The notes under the pieces were generated by a model, which saw nothing but the letters and a program-made list of their open reading frames with translations, was not told the DNA's origin and searched no databases. A program made the position numbers and the translations under genes. From assembly GCF_029227915.1 (NCBI RefSeq), contig NC_079879.1, positions 2,914,001-2,978,000 on the forward strand: a stretch of DNA of 64,000 nucleotides, written 5' to 3'. Position 1 is the stretch's first letter. Each line of letters begins with the position of its first letter. Below are positions 21,573 through 31,916 of the stretch, piece after piece. Source of the stretch: Hydractinia symbiolongicarpus (taxonomy: Eukaryota > Cnidaria > Hydrozoa > Anthoathecata > Hydractiniidae).

Positions 21573-22948
21573 GATGTATTAGCTACCGTGGCTGTTTTTT
21601 TTTTTTTTTAAAGTCTACTAAGTAGCGTTATGTATTGTTTGTTTAAAATTGTTTACAATTTTACCAAATAACGTGAACGAAATTTTTTGGCGGAAAATGT
21701 TTCAGCGGAAAAACTTCGAACAATTTCAGCGGAAAAGTTTTCGGACATGATTCATAAAGTCAAAAATGCATGGGTAAGTTTTGAAAAAATTTTAACCAAA
21801 TTTTAAAAGTAATGATTACAGGACATGACACAAAAAGAAGGATAGAAACATTTATAGTGTACATATATTCAATCAAGATCTAAAAAAAGGTCTTCAGGTT
21901 CCAACCTTATAGTCACAGAGTTGCCAGCTTCGTCAAAACCAGCTGGATTATTCTGTAAGTGGTCGTGTAGTCCAATAACCCAATTAGCGTGTATAGGTTA
22001 TAAAATTAGAAAAACCAAAATTTTTGCACAAATTCCCGACGGGAAAATTTCCGGACAAAAAAAATCCAATTTTCGTTCCTTATGTAATATTCAAACGTCA
22101 GAAAGGAGAAGGTATGAATGTATAAGCTGATGTAACCGAACACTGAAAAATATCCTTATAAAATACTGTAATGTCAGTTTCAAAATCACCTTCAGCAACG
22201 CCGGTAAAGCATGCCTAACGAGACTCTAGTTGATAGCAATAACAACCTTACTGCATTAAGAGAGACAGACCATAAAGCACATGAAGTGTTGGCCTAATTT
22301 TATTAGGTTTATCCATACAATAAATATTTTTCTATAAACAATTTAAGCATGTAAGCATGATATAATGTTAAGAATTAATTCATCAAAAAATAAAAAAGAT
22401 TTTAAAAATACCTGACGGATACAAATTATTTGCAGAATATTTTTTTGTGGATTTCTCGCCCAAGTCCGTAAAAAAGTTCCGCAAAAATTTAAAATCGTTT
22501 ATATCCGCAACAATTTCTCCTTTATTAAAGTTACTTCAAAATCCGTAAAAATTAATTGTCTGAATTTGAGGGAAATTTAAGCAAAAAAAATATTCTGCAT
22601 AATGAAGCATTTTGAGGAGTACTTATCCGCAAAAAGCTCAAATAATTTATGCATAAGATATAATTTATAGTAAATATCACAAGTATAGTATACTCGAGCC
22701 TGTTTTTAAACGTTCATTTAGAAAACCTCATGTAATTAAGCAAGTTCATCCCCACCACTTTTCGAATTCTTTGCTTCGCGATACTTCTTGATTTACGACT
22801 AAAAACGTTGCAAACATCCATAAAAATCTTAAAACGCAAGGTAAAAACTAAGTTTTAACACTACGGTAAAACTAGAATCAGAAAATACGTGAATATAATA
22901 AATTTTAATACATTTTAGTGTTTTTTGGAGTAGTATAATCCTGATATA
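21573..22948. other. Non-coding AT-rich interval, 3' side of the Ank-cGLR gene
   Basis: No supported gene. The stretch next to 22948 should be the 3' untranslated region of the minus-strand gene, but no close polyadenylation signal was seen. Confidence 0.35.
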
Positions 22949-24437
22949 CTAAAAACAATAATTCCATGGATGTTTTAACCACCCTTTTCCAATTTCACAA
23001 TAAGCCAATACAGCTTCTTTGTCAGAAGTTTTCAAGTTGACGTCTTCATGAAAGAAATGAGGCACATTGCCTCTTGTTTCCATGAAGGATTGCAATCTGC
23101 TTAGAATTTTTGAACCCCAAGATTTATCATCAAATTTTTCCAAGGAAGTTACACCTCCTATTTTTATTTCGTTAACCACTTCATGTAACAGACATGTTTT
23201 TAGTAAGTAACTGGAAATGTAATACTTCGGCATTGCAATTAAGGGACAAATTCTTTTTTCACGAATGAACTTAACAAGTTTGTAACCAGCTCGGGCATGT
23301 TCTGGTAACATTAGTAATATTTTGGTCTCTAAGTTAGAAAACGAGTATCTCCACAGGACGTCCGCTCTCTCATTGAAACCATCAGTAGATCGTTTAGCTA
23401 CTACTGCTACTTGTTGCAGAACATCGTCTATATCTAGGTGCTTGTTAATTGTTTGGAAAGTAGAAGACAATCTCACGTGATCCATTATAGGTATTGTTGG
23501 AACAAGATCGATTAAAATTTTCAGATTTTTATAATTCCTTCCATTCCATGTAAGTTGGATTGTGGATATCAATTCACTTGAAGAAAAATCATTATTCCAA
23601 GTCAAATGAAGATCACTAAAAACTTCAACATCTGATATGGCTGCAGAAAATGCATCAAAGAGCTGAGAGCCAACGTAATTGGCAGATAGAAAGAAATTTT
23701 GCTTTATTTCTTGTAATACACACATACTGTAAGCTTCCTGCGGATTGTCAATCCTTAAGTTGACATATCCAGGTAAGATATCGCTTTCTAATAACGTAAT
23801 ATGTAAACGGGAGGACAAAAACACCATATTACACAAAAAGTCAATTTCATCAACTATTCCAACTTTCGTACCCTCTGCATTACTTCCAGAAAGAAGTGGA
23901 ACAAAACTAAGTTTTTCATCTTTCGTGCTCACAATGTCGGCAATTCTAGTTAATAATACTGTTACCTCAGACTTCACTTCATCATTCTCCGTTTTACGCA
24001 GTTTTTCTAGGTCGTACAACTTTCTTAGGGGTAATACTTTTCCTTCAATTTGCTCTTCCTCCGCAGTAGCTTTTCTTTTTTCTTTTAACCAATTGTGATA
24101 TCTCTTTTTTCCCAACTCAAACTTTTGGGGGTTTTTTTCTCCTGTTTTAGCTTTCTGCTCTATAATCTGCGTCAAATCGATAACACAATTGGAATGATCG
24201 TTAATCTCGGCTACTGACAGTAACCTGTCATGTAAAACATTATTAACATTATGAAGTCGATAAAGCATATCAATAATACTTGATTGGCCTGTTGCAGCAG
24301 CATAAACAAGCGGGATATCACCAAAACGATCTTCAGCATGTACATCTGCCTTGTCGTTGCTTAGAAGTAATTCAAAAACATTGGCATCATTCAGCATTGA
24401 CGCATAATGCAGGCTAGTTAAACCAAGTTTTTTTTTT
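22949..24437 (-). CDS. cGAS-like receptor (cGLR)/Mab-21 nucleotidyltransferase domain, C-terminal half of an ankyrin fusion
   Basis: In the frame from ATG 24397 (482 residues), residues 1-55 are the last ankyrin units and 75-145 a charged linker. The nucleotidyltransferase core then begins. The Gly-Ser loop is G171-S172 in LLSGSNAEGTK. The first metal ligands are E184-x-D186 (DEIDF), and the third acidic ligand is D297 (KILIDLVP). The helical Mab-21 lobe spans about 364-410 (EHARAGYKLVKF, YYISSYLLKT), with PHFFHEDVNL near 445. All three catalytic acids are kept, so an active cyclic-dinucleotide-type synthase is plausible. Coding sense continues upstream of 24397 to the poly-T run at 24430, where one base breaks the link to the N-terminal half. 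The cGAS zinc-ribbon insertion is not evident. A non-catalytic Mab-21 developmental protein is the main alternative. Confidence 0.75.
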
Positions 24438-24440
24438 TTA
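24428..24440. other. Poly-T tract plus one extra base splitting the Ank-cGLR frame
   Basis: The plus strand reads 12 T residues then A. On the coding strand this is a T directly before 12 A residues, creating an in-frame TAA. Loss of that one T would put both halves in one frame. It is either a sequencing or assembly error at a homopolymer, an allele, or a very young null mutation. Confidence 0.7.
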
Positions 24441-25550
24441 GTTTATGTCTGCCCCGTGCGATAAAAGTGTATTACAACATTTCTTGAATCCTCGCATCAC
24501 TGCATAAATCAAAGGAGATCTTGAATAATTGTCTCGTTCGTCTACATTTATAGACTTAAGACTACAAAGGTAGTTTAAGATATCAGAGATATCACTATGC
24601 AGAAATACAGCACAACAACTATGCAAGGGTGAAAGACCAAATTTGTTCTTTCGAAACCAGTTTGGAGAGTTTTGAACCAGTATTTTTGTTATACGTATGG
24701 CACGTTTTTCACACTTGTTTAAAAAAAGATAGTGATTCAAGAGCGAGTTATCATACAGATCGAGACTATCTAACTTGCCACCATACGCATGTAACAACTT
24801 TAAACATTTTTCAAACTTTTCAGCACTAATATCGGATACTTTACTTGTAATAGAAAACAAAGCTGAATTGATTTGTTCATGGTTTATCTTTCCAGTCTTG
24901 AGCATGACTTCTAAAGAAGATAACAACAAGTTTTCTGCTGCTGCATCAAAAGGAGTTATACCACTGTAATCTTTTGCGTTAATATCAGCCCCATTATCAA
25001 TTAAGAATTTTACAAGTGAGCAGCTACAACCAATGCTTACTTTATGATGAAACCTTTTTTCATGCCCTTGTATAACTTTGTGAAGGAGTGTAAATCCATG
25101 TGGTTTTATTCTTCCATACAGTACACCTTTAGGATCAAGAAGTAAACTAAGACTTTCAGTACAAAGGTAGGAAAGGTCGCGACTTAAAGTCTCTTTAAGT
25201 TCTTTGAGGAGGGTAAATTCATGAAGAGGCTCTTCAATATAGTACCCATAAAGGGTGGGTATATGAAGATCCTCAATCTTTTGTTGAATCTTCTGTTGGT
25301 TGTATTTTAGAAATACCTGATGCTCTTTTTCTGTCATAATCTCCTGCCAATTTGAAGTCTGAATTGACTTTCTATTTATGAGTGCATATTTGGTTATATA
25401 TTCCATCATATCTTGTGTAATAATACCCACATTTATTTCTTTAAAATGTTCTATAGTTGGATAATTTTCTTTAATATAAGTTTTATAGAAGTCTGTTACT
25501 TCTTCCATATTTATATTTGAACTCTTTCTACAAGTAAAAATATTCTGCAT
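24438..25550 (-). CDS. Ankyrin-repeat N-terminal half of the Ank-cGLR protein
   Basis: A 370-residue single-exon frame. Residues 1-130 are helical with no known domain. From about 145 come ankyrin repeats: KPHGFTLLHKVIQGH (149-163), LVKFLIDNGADINAKDYSGITPFDAAA (179-205), KFGLSPLHSCCAV (303-315) and SRSPLIYAVMRGFKKCCNTLLSHGADIN (343-370). The last repeat stops at a TAA at 24438. The next repeat (GLTSLHYAS) resumes in another frame just past a 12-base homopolymer, in line with the nucleotidyltransferase half. The start could be M1 (25550) or M15. The two frames are almost certainly one gene of about 850 residues, with ankyrin units likely serving as a protein-binding regulator. Confidence 0.75.
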   Translation of the reverse strand: MQNIFTCRKSSNINMEEVTDFYKTYIKENYPTIEHFKEINVGIITQDMMEYITKYALINRKSIQTSNWQEIMTEKEHQVFLKYNQQKIQQKIEDLHIPTLYGYYIEEPLHEFTLLKELKETLSRDLSYLCTESLSLLLDPKGVLYGRIKPHGFTLLHKVIQGHEKRFHHKVSIGCSCSLVKFLIDNGADINAKDYSGITPFDAAAENLLLSSLEVMLKTGKINHEQINSALFSITSKVSDISAEKFEKCLKLLHAYGGKLDSLDLYDNSLLNHYLFLNKCEKRAIRITKILVQNSPNWFRKNKFGLSPLHSCCAVFLHSDISDILNYLCSLKSINVDERDNYSRSPLIYAVMRGFKKCCNTLLSHGADIN

Positions 25551-26411
25551 ATAAAATATGCACCAGTTTATTTACCTGATATTAATAAGTGCATTTTTTT
25601 CGTCAATGCAGTGATTCAGAAAATTCAAGATTGCGGCTCTTGTGTAATAATACGTCCTAAAATTTGAACAGGGAGTTCAAATTTGATATTGACCCCTTTT
25701 TCATAATCTACCATGAAAATAATTATCTTACAGAATCTGCTGATACATAACGTTTATTTTAACCCTATTATCGCTTCTATGCTTGTGTCCACCATCACGT
25801 GAGATCTTGGTAAACGGGCCAGACGGCCAACCGGGCTCATATAAACAGCCCCTAAAAGGGATTAAAAATATCAGGTAAAATCTCTTGACTTTACATTTTT
25901 TTGCTTAACATAGAAGCCGATTTATTTCTTATGTGGCCTAAATTTATGCATATAAAGGTTTGCAGATAAACCGAAAGTTTCTTTGAGAAATATATAGAAT
26001 CATATATATATATATATAAAGTATATAAGTTAGGGATTATATATACCAGTTAATTGACTGTATACTGGATTACTTAGTCTGTACGTATCTTTAGCATCTA
26101 ATTAATTGTAACAGGTATATATAAAGTCCATTACTAATTGTAGGTGCATTAAAACATTTAAACAAAACAGTTTGGATCAAGTTACAGAAACTAGAAATTT
26201 TTTGGTTACCAGGAAATTATTTCCTGACAATATTTCTAGATTGGGAGATTTCCCTTTTTTGAAAGTTGTTTTGACTGAACACAAAAAATGAATGCTATAT
26301 ATTTTTACTAAAGATAGATGATAAAGGTTTCTAATTATTACTTTCCATGACGGGGCAGTTACCTCCAGTAGTACCACAAAATGAAGAACTGAACCTACTA
26401 CAACTTCAGTA
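25551..26411. other. Non-coding interval with (TA)n microsatellite; 5' side of Ank-cGLR gene
   Basis: Contains an AT dinucleotide run at about 26000-26018 and no supported gene. The first few hundred bases should hold the minus-strand promoter of the ankyrin-cGLR gene. Confidence 0.35.
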
Positions 26412-26437
26412 ATGACATCATCATCATCATTCTCGGC

Positions 26438-28963
26438 TTAACGTCCGTTTTCCATGCTAGCATGGGTAAGACGGGGTATATTAATGACCCTCTTCCAATC
26501 TGATCTAGACTGTGTTAGATCTAAACTCAACTTCCTCTGTATCAAGTCTGTCCTTATAACCACCTGCCAAGTCTTTCTCGGTCTGCCTCTGGGCTTTGCC
26601 CCAGGAACTATCAAGTCTCTACACTTTCTTACCCAATTATCCTCCTCCATTCTTTCCAAGTGCCCCAGCCAATTCAATCTTCTTATCTGGATAACATCTT
26701 TAATTCTACAGAGACTTAGCCTGCTTCTTAGCTCACCTGAACTCTTTCTGTCTCTAAGACTGGCGTTACACATCCACCTAACCATTTTCATATCATTCCT
26801 TTCTAAACGATCAAGATCTTCCTGCTTCACTGCCCATGTCTCACTAAAGTACAACATAACGCTTATTACACAGGCCTCATACAACCTACTTTTTACCTCA
26901 ATTGACAGGACTCTGCTAGTCAACAAAGGAAGTAACTCTCTAAACTTTTTCCAAGCAAAACCTATCCTGCAAGTAACACTTCTTCCAACACCCCCTTCAC
27001 TGCCCAACATATCACCTAAGTAACAGAAGTTCTCAACTATCTCTAACGAGCCACTCTTGTACATCATTAAAGCTGGAAATACTTCATTCTCTATAATCTC
27101 ACCTTTGCAACGCTTGCATACAAACTGAATGTCAGCTCTTAACCTTCCACTAATACTACTACACTTCTTATGTACCCAATGCTTGCAAGTCTGACAAAAA
27201 CTTGAGTTACTACCAACCCCTTTCCTGCAAACTCCACAAGGCCACTTTCCAACTACAAGGTCACACTTGGCTGCAATGCTACTAATCATGACTTTAGACT
27301 TTGCTGTGTTTACCTGTAGCCCTTTCTCTGCTAGTCCTTTTTTCCACTTCTCAAACTTTTCAACTAATTCTTCCATCGACTCTGCTATGAGAACCAAATC
27401 ATCTGCATACAATAACTCCCATGGACAACCTGTTCTGAACTCCATCGACAGCGCTTCTAAGACTAGAATAAACAACAAAGGACTAAGTACAGAACCCTGA
27501 TGTACACCAACATTTACACTAAATTCATCACTAAGTGAATCGTTAATCCTGACACGACTTCTAGCATTGCTGTACATAGACTGTACCATCGTAACTAGCC
27601 ACTCATCCACACCTAATTTCCTCATAGCCCACCAAATAACTTTACGTGGCACTCTATCAAAAGCTTTCTCTAAATCTACAAAGGCAAAATAGAGATTCTT
27701 TCTCTTTCCTAAATACTTTTCCTGAAGCTGTCTGAGTAAAAATATTGCATCTGTAGTGCCACGCCCTGGAACAAAACCAAATTGCATCTTATCTATATCA
27801 ATCCTTTCTCTAAGTAACTTATCAATCACTCTTTCAGTAACTTTCATTACTTGATCAACCAACTTCAAACCTCTATAGTTACCCCTTTCTAATGCATCAC
27901 CCTTGCCCTTGAAACAATTCACTATTACACTCGACTGCCACTCACTCCGAATAGCACCATCCTTTATAATCTGGTTAGCAAGACTTGTAATAAGCTCAAC
28001 TCCAATATATCCAGATGCTTTTACCATCTCTGCAACAATACCTGATACTCCTGCCGCCTTGCCAATCTTCAATTTCCTAATAGCCTCCACTACCCACTCT
28101 GTCTTGATCTGCATAGCTGGCCCTTCTACAACATCATCATCAGACAAATTATCCTCGTCCCAATCAAACTCAGTGTTAAGCAACCTCTGATAATGATTCT
28201 TCCAAGCTACCCTTTTCTCCTCCTCTGTGCTAGTCAAAACAACTTCATCATTACGTATACACTTCTCACCTACAACATCTTGATTAGTCTTCTTCATTTT
28301 CCTTGCTATCTTGAATACCTCATTGCGCTGGTCTTCCCTTCTTAACACATCTGCAAATCTGTTTCTCTCTGCTTCTGATTTTTCATTATACACTCCTGTA
28401 CGAGCGCGACGCTTAGCTTCTAAGTAAATATTTTTACTAACACCTGACTTCCACTCTTTCCAAAGTTTCCTCTTTTCCTTTATACACTGGTCAACCTCAT
28501 TATTCCACCACCAGGTCTGTCTATGTCTAGCTGGTCCTTTCGTCCACCCACAGGTATCATCAGAAGCTTCTAGAAGACAATTCTTCAAAGTAGTCCAAGT
28601 TCTTTCAACATTGTCACTATCACATTGACTATTGTGGGCTAACTGCTGAACTTTTGCACTAAATTGTCTTGCTACAATCTCTTCCTTCAGCTTCCACACT
28701 TTTCGACGGGGCCTGTACTTTCCCTTGGCTTCTTTAACACTCCTCAAGATAATATCACAAACCAGCAACCTATGCTGGGAATCACACTCTTCCCCCGATA
28801 TAACTTTCACGTCCTTCACCACTTTCTTGTCTGACTTTCTAACCAGGAAGTAATCTATATGTGTCTTACAACCACTTGACTCATATGTTATCAGCCTACT
28901 CTGTCTCTTACTGAATGATGTGTTGCAAACCACCATGTCCGTTTCCATTCCAAACTCAAGCAA
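26438..28963 (-). CDS. LINE ORF2-type protein: end of endonuclease, reverse transcriptase, PHD-like zinc finger
   Basis: The 841-residue open frame starts inside the AP endonuclease domain; THIDYFLV (34-41) and DSQHRLLV (61-68) are its last motifs. RT follows at about 285-560: the fingers motif IGKAAGVSGI, the first catalytic box FVDLEKAFD (428-436), HQGSVLSPLLF (488-498) and YADD (519-522). A Cys/His cluster, CGVCRKG...CQTCKHWVHKKC...CKRC (576-619), looks like a PHD or RING-type zinc finger. The C-terminal region carries WLGHLERM and PRGRPRKTW, typical of such LINEs. It would copy LINE RNA at nicked chromosomal targets. The upstream endonuclease portion is broken, so retrotransposition by this copy is unlikely. 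Confidence 0.8.
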   Translation of the reverse strand: MLEFGMETDMVVCNTSFSKRQSRLITYESSGCKTHIDYFLVRKSDKKVVKDVKVISGEECDSQHRLLVCDIILRSVKEAKGKYRPRRKVWKLKEEIVARQFSAKVQQLAHNSQCDSDNVERTWTTLKNCLLEASDDTCGWTKGPARHRQTWWWNNEVDQCIKEKRKLWKEWKSGVSKNIYLEAKRRARTGVYNEKSEAERNRFADVLRREDQRNEVFKIARKMKKTNQDVVGEKCIRNDEVVLTSTEEEKRVAWKNHYQRLLNTEFDWDEDNLSDDDVVEGPAMQIKTEWVVEAIRKLKIGKAAGVSGIVAEMVKASGYIGVELITSLANQIIKDGAIRSEWQSSVIVNCFKGKGDALERGNYRGLKLVDQVMKVTERVIDKLLRERIDIDKMQFGFVPGRGTTDAIFLLRQLQEKYLGKRKNLYFAFVDLEKAFDRVPRKVIWWAMRKLGVDEWLVTMVQSMYSNARSRVRINDSLSDEFSVNVGVHQGSVLSPLLFILVLEALSMEFRTGCPWELLYADDLVLIAESMEELVEKFEKWKKGLAEKGLQVNTAKSKVMISSIAAKCDLVVGKWPCGVCRKGVGSNSSFCQTCKHWVHKKCSSISGRLRADIQFVCKRCKGEIIENEVFPALMMYKSGSLEIVENFCYLGDMLGSEGGVGRSVTCRIGFAWKKFRELLPLLTSRVLSIEVKSRLYEACVISVMLYFSETWAVKQEDLDRLERNDMKMVRWMCNASLRDRKSSGELRSRLSLCRIKDVIQIRRLNWLGHLERMEEDNWVRKCRDLIVPGAKPRGRPRKTWQVVIRTDLIQRKLSLDLTQSRSDWKRVINIPRLTHASMENGR

Positions 28964-29476
28964 TCTCTCCCCTTCCTTATTTCTGCTCCCAAATAGCCTC
29001 CATGCACACCTCTATAACCTTCAGATGACTTCCCAACATGACCATTAAAGTCGCTGCCCACCATGACAAGTTCAGTGTCTCCAAACTTTGATGTGACTGC
29101 TATTAACTCATCATAAAAGTTATCTTTATCTTCCTAACTGAGTCCACACTGTGGAGCATAAACTGACAGAAAAGTGATAATCCTATTACCTATCAAAAAC
29201 TTTATCACTATAAAACAACTATTAACACGCATAACATCTATTACTTTTTCTACCCACTTCTCTGCAACGAATATGCCAACTCCTCCATATCCATCACTAT
29301 TACCAATCCAAAAAAGCTTATACCTTGCCCTCCTCTCCTACCTTCCACAAATCTCACTGAAGCTCCTCTCCACCTGACTTCCTGAACACAACACATATCA
29401 ACAGATCTATGTTCTAACATTTCAACTACTTCACCTGCTCTGCCTCTCAGAGTACCAACATTTACACTAGCCATCC
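28964..29476 (-). pseudogene. LINE AP endonuclease N-terminal region, frameshifted
   Basis: MASVNVGTLRGRAGEVVEML starts at about 29474 and CCVQEVRWRG follows; these are the start of an exonuclease/endonuclease/phosphatase fold (N.GTL and QEVRW motifs). After FVEGRRG the reading switches frame near 29340. A TAG stop interrupts it near 29135, before GSDFNGHVG (near 29055), the DFN metal/catalytic motif. These lesions lie upstream of the long RT frame. Confidence 0.65.
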
Positions 29477-29690
29477 TCAACCTAGTGTATCTACCTTGTG
29501 ATGTGATAGCTGGGTAACGATCTGACGATGCTCACACCTGACATCTGTCCTACCGTGCGCGACACCTTCACTCCTTAGAGTTCCAGCCCCGTTTACGCAG
29601 TTTGTCTGATCAACTATTCTTACGGCCATTAATAAAGAGTTTTGGCATTGTTTTACAGCTGGATGCCCTTCCTAGCGCCAACCTTTCACA

Positions 29691-30935
29691 GACCGGACTG
29701 GGTGTTTTTTAAAGTGACACCATCACTATGTAGCGTTTCATGGGACTTCCACAATCGCCCCTTTAAACTAAGGTATGGTGGAGCATGTTCAACTCCTCTC
29801 TTGTCTCTTAAAGAGACCCTTCACCAGTCAGAGACCCTTCATCAGAGACTTCAAACACATGAAAACCATTTGTCAGAACTTGAAATGGTATATGTGGCAA
29901 ATTTGCTTCGGATTTTTTGATCATTTCATTGGTTGCCATTAAAAATTGTTGAAACCCTGTTAGCACTGTGCAAATGCGAAATACTGGTTTTCCATATTTT
30001 CTTGACATGACCAAATTGTTACAATATCGACCAAGATACTTATAATGATAATTATGTAACATACACCCTAAATGTTCACAATTGGCCAAAAAAACTGCCT
30101 CATAATTTTGAACATGTCCCATTCAGGATGAAAACTTGATCTTGAAAATATTCCCCAATGTAGAAATAGTTTCCATTGTTCTGTTATTTGATCCAAACTA
30201 CATAAAAAGTTTCTAGCTAACAGTATTTTTAGTGACATTGAAATTCACTTTTATCTTAATTTTTTCTTTGTACAGCTTTTTTTGGTAGCTAGACCTTACA
30301 AATGCCTGGGTTTAGATTCACCAATATTTTTTTTATACATTGTGTCAGTGAGAGAGATAAGCTGTTTACAAATGAGCCATGCTTTTAGGGGCCCTGTGAG
30401 AGAAAGTTTAAAATGGCACACCAAAAACATTAAAACAGAACTTCAAAAAGTGTCAGTGTTTTTAGAACAGTTCAGCAATTTGGAAAATTCTCCCAAATTA
30501 TGTGAATCAAATCCCTTTGCTAATACTTAATTTAACTACATCAGGCTAAGTCTAAAAAAGGCTTTACTGCCCTGCACAAAGCAATTTCTTTTAGCTAGCT
30601 GTTGGGAATGTAGAAACAAACACTGAAACTGAATCCATCATCAAAACATCAAAACTAGCTACACAAAGGGAAAAAAAGCAGAGCAGTAGCTAGCTAAAGT
30701 TTATCAAGCAGAACTTAGCTAGCAGTTACCTAAAAAATATGCAAACAAAACATTTAGCTAGCTAAAGCTAACAACAGAAAACAACTTAACCAAACCTGTA
30801 CATATGAGTTTACTTTCGTTTTTTCATCACCCCTTACTTTCCTTCTTTCGATTTTTCTGCGCCGTTGCGGCAAAAAAACAGACATAGTGGTAATTACAGC
30901 ACTCCATATTTTAATGGCAAAGGGGATGGGAGCAT
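29691..30935. other. Non-coding interval; possible repeat-derived frames
   Basis: Short open frames at 29808-30122 (-) and 30282-30530 (+) show no domain. A stretch near 30365-30420 (ATGAGCCATGCT...GAGAGAAAGTTTAAAA) has a diverged copy near 36425-36465, so part of this is dispersed repeat. GCTAGCTA-rich sequence lies at 30590-30770. Confidence 0.35.
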
Positions 30936-31027
30936 CCTCGTCCCCAGGGTTTGTTGCCCATGTCAAAGCCGCTAGCGCTTACTTATCGGTCTCGATGTCA
31001 AAAAAGCAAAAGCTCCTGGGGACGAGG
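30936..31027. repeat. Mini-MITE with CCTCGTCCCCAGG ends
   Basis: CCTCGTCCCCAGG at 30936-30948 and CCTGGGGACGAGG at 31015-31027 are perfect 13-bp inverted ends around a 66-bp centre. It belongs to the dispersed short palindrome family also seen at 11542, 31300 and 63035. Confidence 0.55.
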
Positions 31028-31299
31028 TTCGCTGTGCAGAAGATGGACTTATATTTTTGATTTCCGCCAGCAAAGGCGGAATCTTTAATATCGCCTAAGG
31101 CTTTATTAAATTAGTCCTCTATAAAATATTGTTATTGTCAAGGAATGTACAATCTTGTGAAGTGGCGGCCTTTCGCTATATAAACAGGCTAAATGTTGTT
31201 TTTATGATGTAAATAAAAAAAGTTTGTTATAAAAAAAAATAAAAAATCGCCTAAGGAGATAATAGAGGGGGAGATAGATAAGGACAGCACAGCTCAAAT

Positions 31300-31334
31300 C
31301 CTCGTTCTGACAGATTTTTTTTCTGGGAACGAGG
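31300..31334. repeat. Very short member of the CCTCGT palindrome family
   Basis: CCTCGTTCTGACAG and TCTGGGAACGAGG flank a T-rich loop. The outer 7 bp pair perfectly and the inner ones loosely. Confidence 0.4.
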
Positions 31335-31557
31335 CTACAATAAATTTTAAGCCAAAAAGAATCCTAACAGTGCAACTAATTGTTTTATTTTTCAATGAAC
31401 AATACTTTATTTTAAAGTTTATACTATCGAAAGTTAAAGCTCGTGCAGCGTAACATAATGAAGATCGTCTTATAATGCGCCATCTTTGATGCTATTAACG
31501 TTTTCCTTTAATAATTTCATCTTTCCTTCTGTACAATTTTGCAAGCACGTAGACTAA

Positions 31558-31916
31558 AGAATCCGTGACCTAAAAAGGGACATTCAGTTTTCATTTTAAA
31601 CAAATTTCAATTTTTTTATCAATTTTTCTTTTTCAACTCAATACAAAAAGAAAATTTAAACTCAATTTTCGTATTTCGTTTTCAAATCAAAAAACGAAAA
31701 AGAATCTCCATTTTTTTTTGAAAAGAAAGTACGCTTTCTTTCGTAGACGTTTTTTCTCTACAATCCCAAGGTTTACTTTGGGTCATTTGGTGCTAAAAAT
31801 CCGAAAATGTAATATCAATTTCCAAATTTCTGATTTTTAATAGAATTTCAAATTTGAAAATTAAAATCCATTTGTTTAAATCGAAAATTGAATGTCCCTT
31901 TCAGGTCACGGATTCT
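31558..31916. mobile_element. ~360-bp MITE with ~50-bp inverted ends
   Basis: AGAATCCGTGACCTAAAAAG starts at 31558 and its inverted counterpart ends at 31917. The arms continue to pair for about 50 bases (GGGACATTCA, TTTAAACAAAT) with few mismatches. There is no coding content. The target duplication is unclear. Superfamily not assigned. Confidence 0.6.

Larger units (their letters stand above)
26412..29690 (-). mobile_element. Near-complete LINE (endonuclease + RT + zinc finger), (GAT)n tail
   Basis: Minus-strand element running from a 5' leader near 29690 through an endonuclease start at 29476, a long RT frame (28963-26438) and a simple GAT-repeat 3' tail at about 26412-26430. The endonuclease region has one or more frameshifts near 29340 and an in-frame stop near 29135, so this copy is inactive. 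The long intact RT frame suggests a young insertion. Clade assignment (RTE-like or another endonuclease-bearing clade) is not settled. Confidence 0.8.

Noticed and set aside
25759-25775. Second piggyBac-like end (TTAACCCTATTATCG)
   Set aside because: Only ten bases match and no inverted partner was seen.
30282-30530. Plus-strand 82-residue frame as an exon
   Set aside because: Part of it matches a diverged repeat near 36430, and no splice partner or domain is seen.
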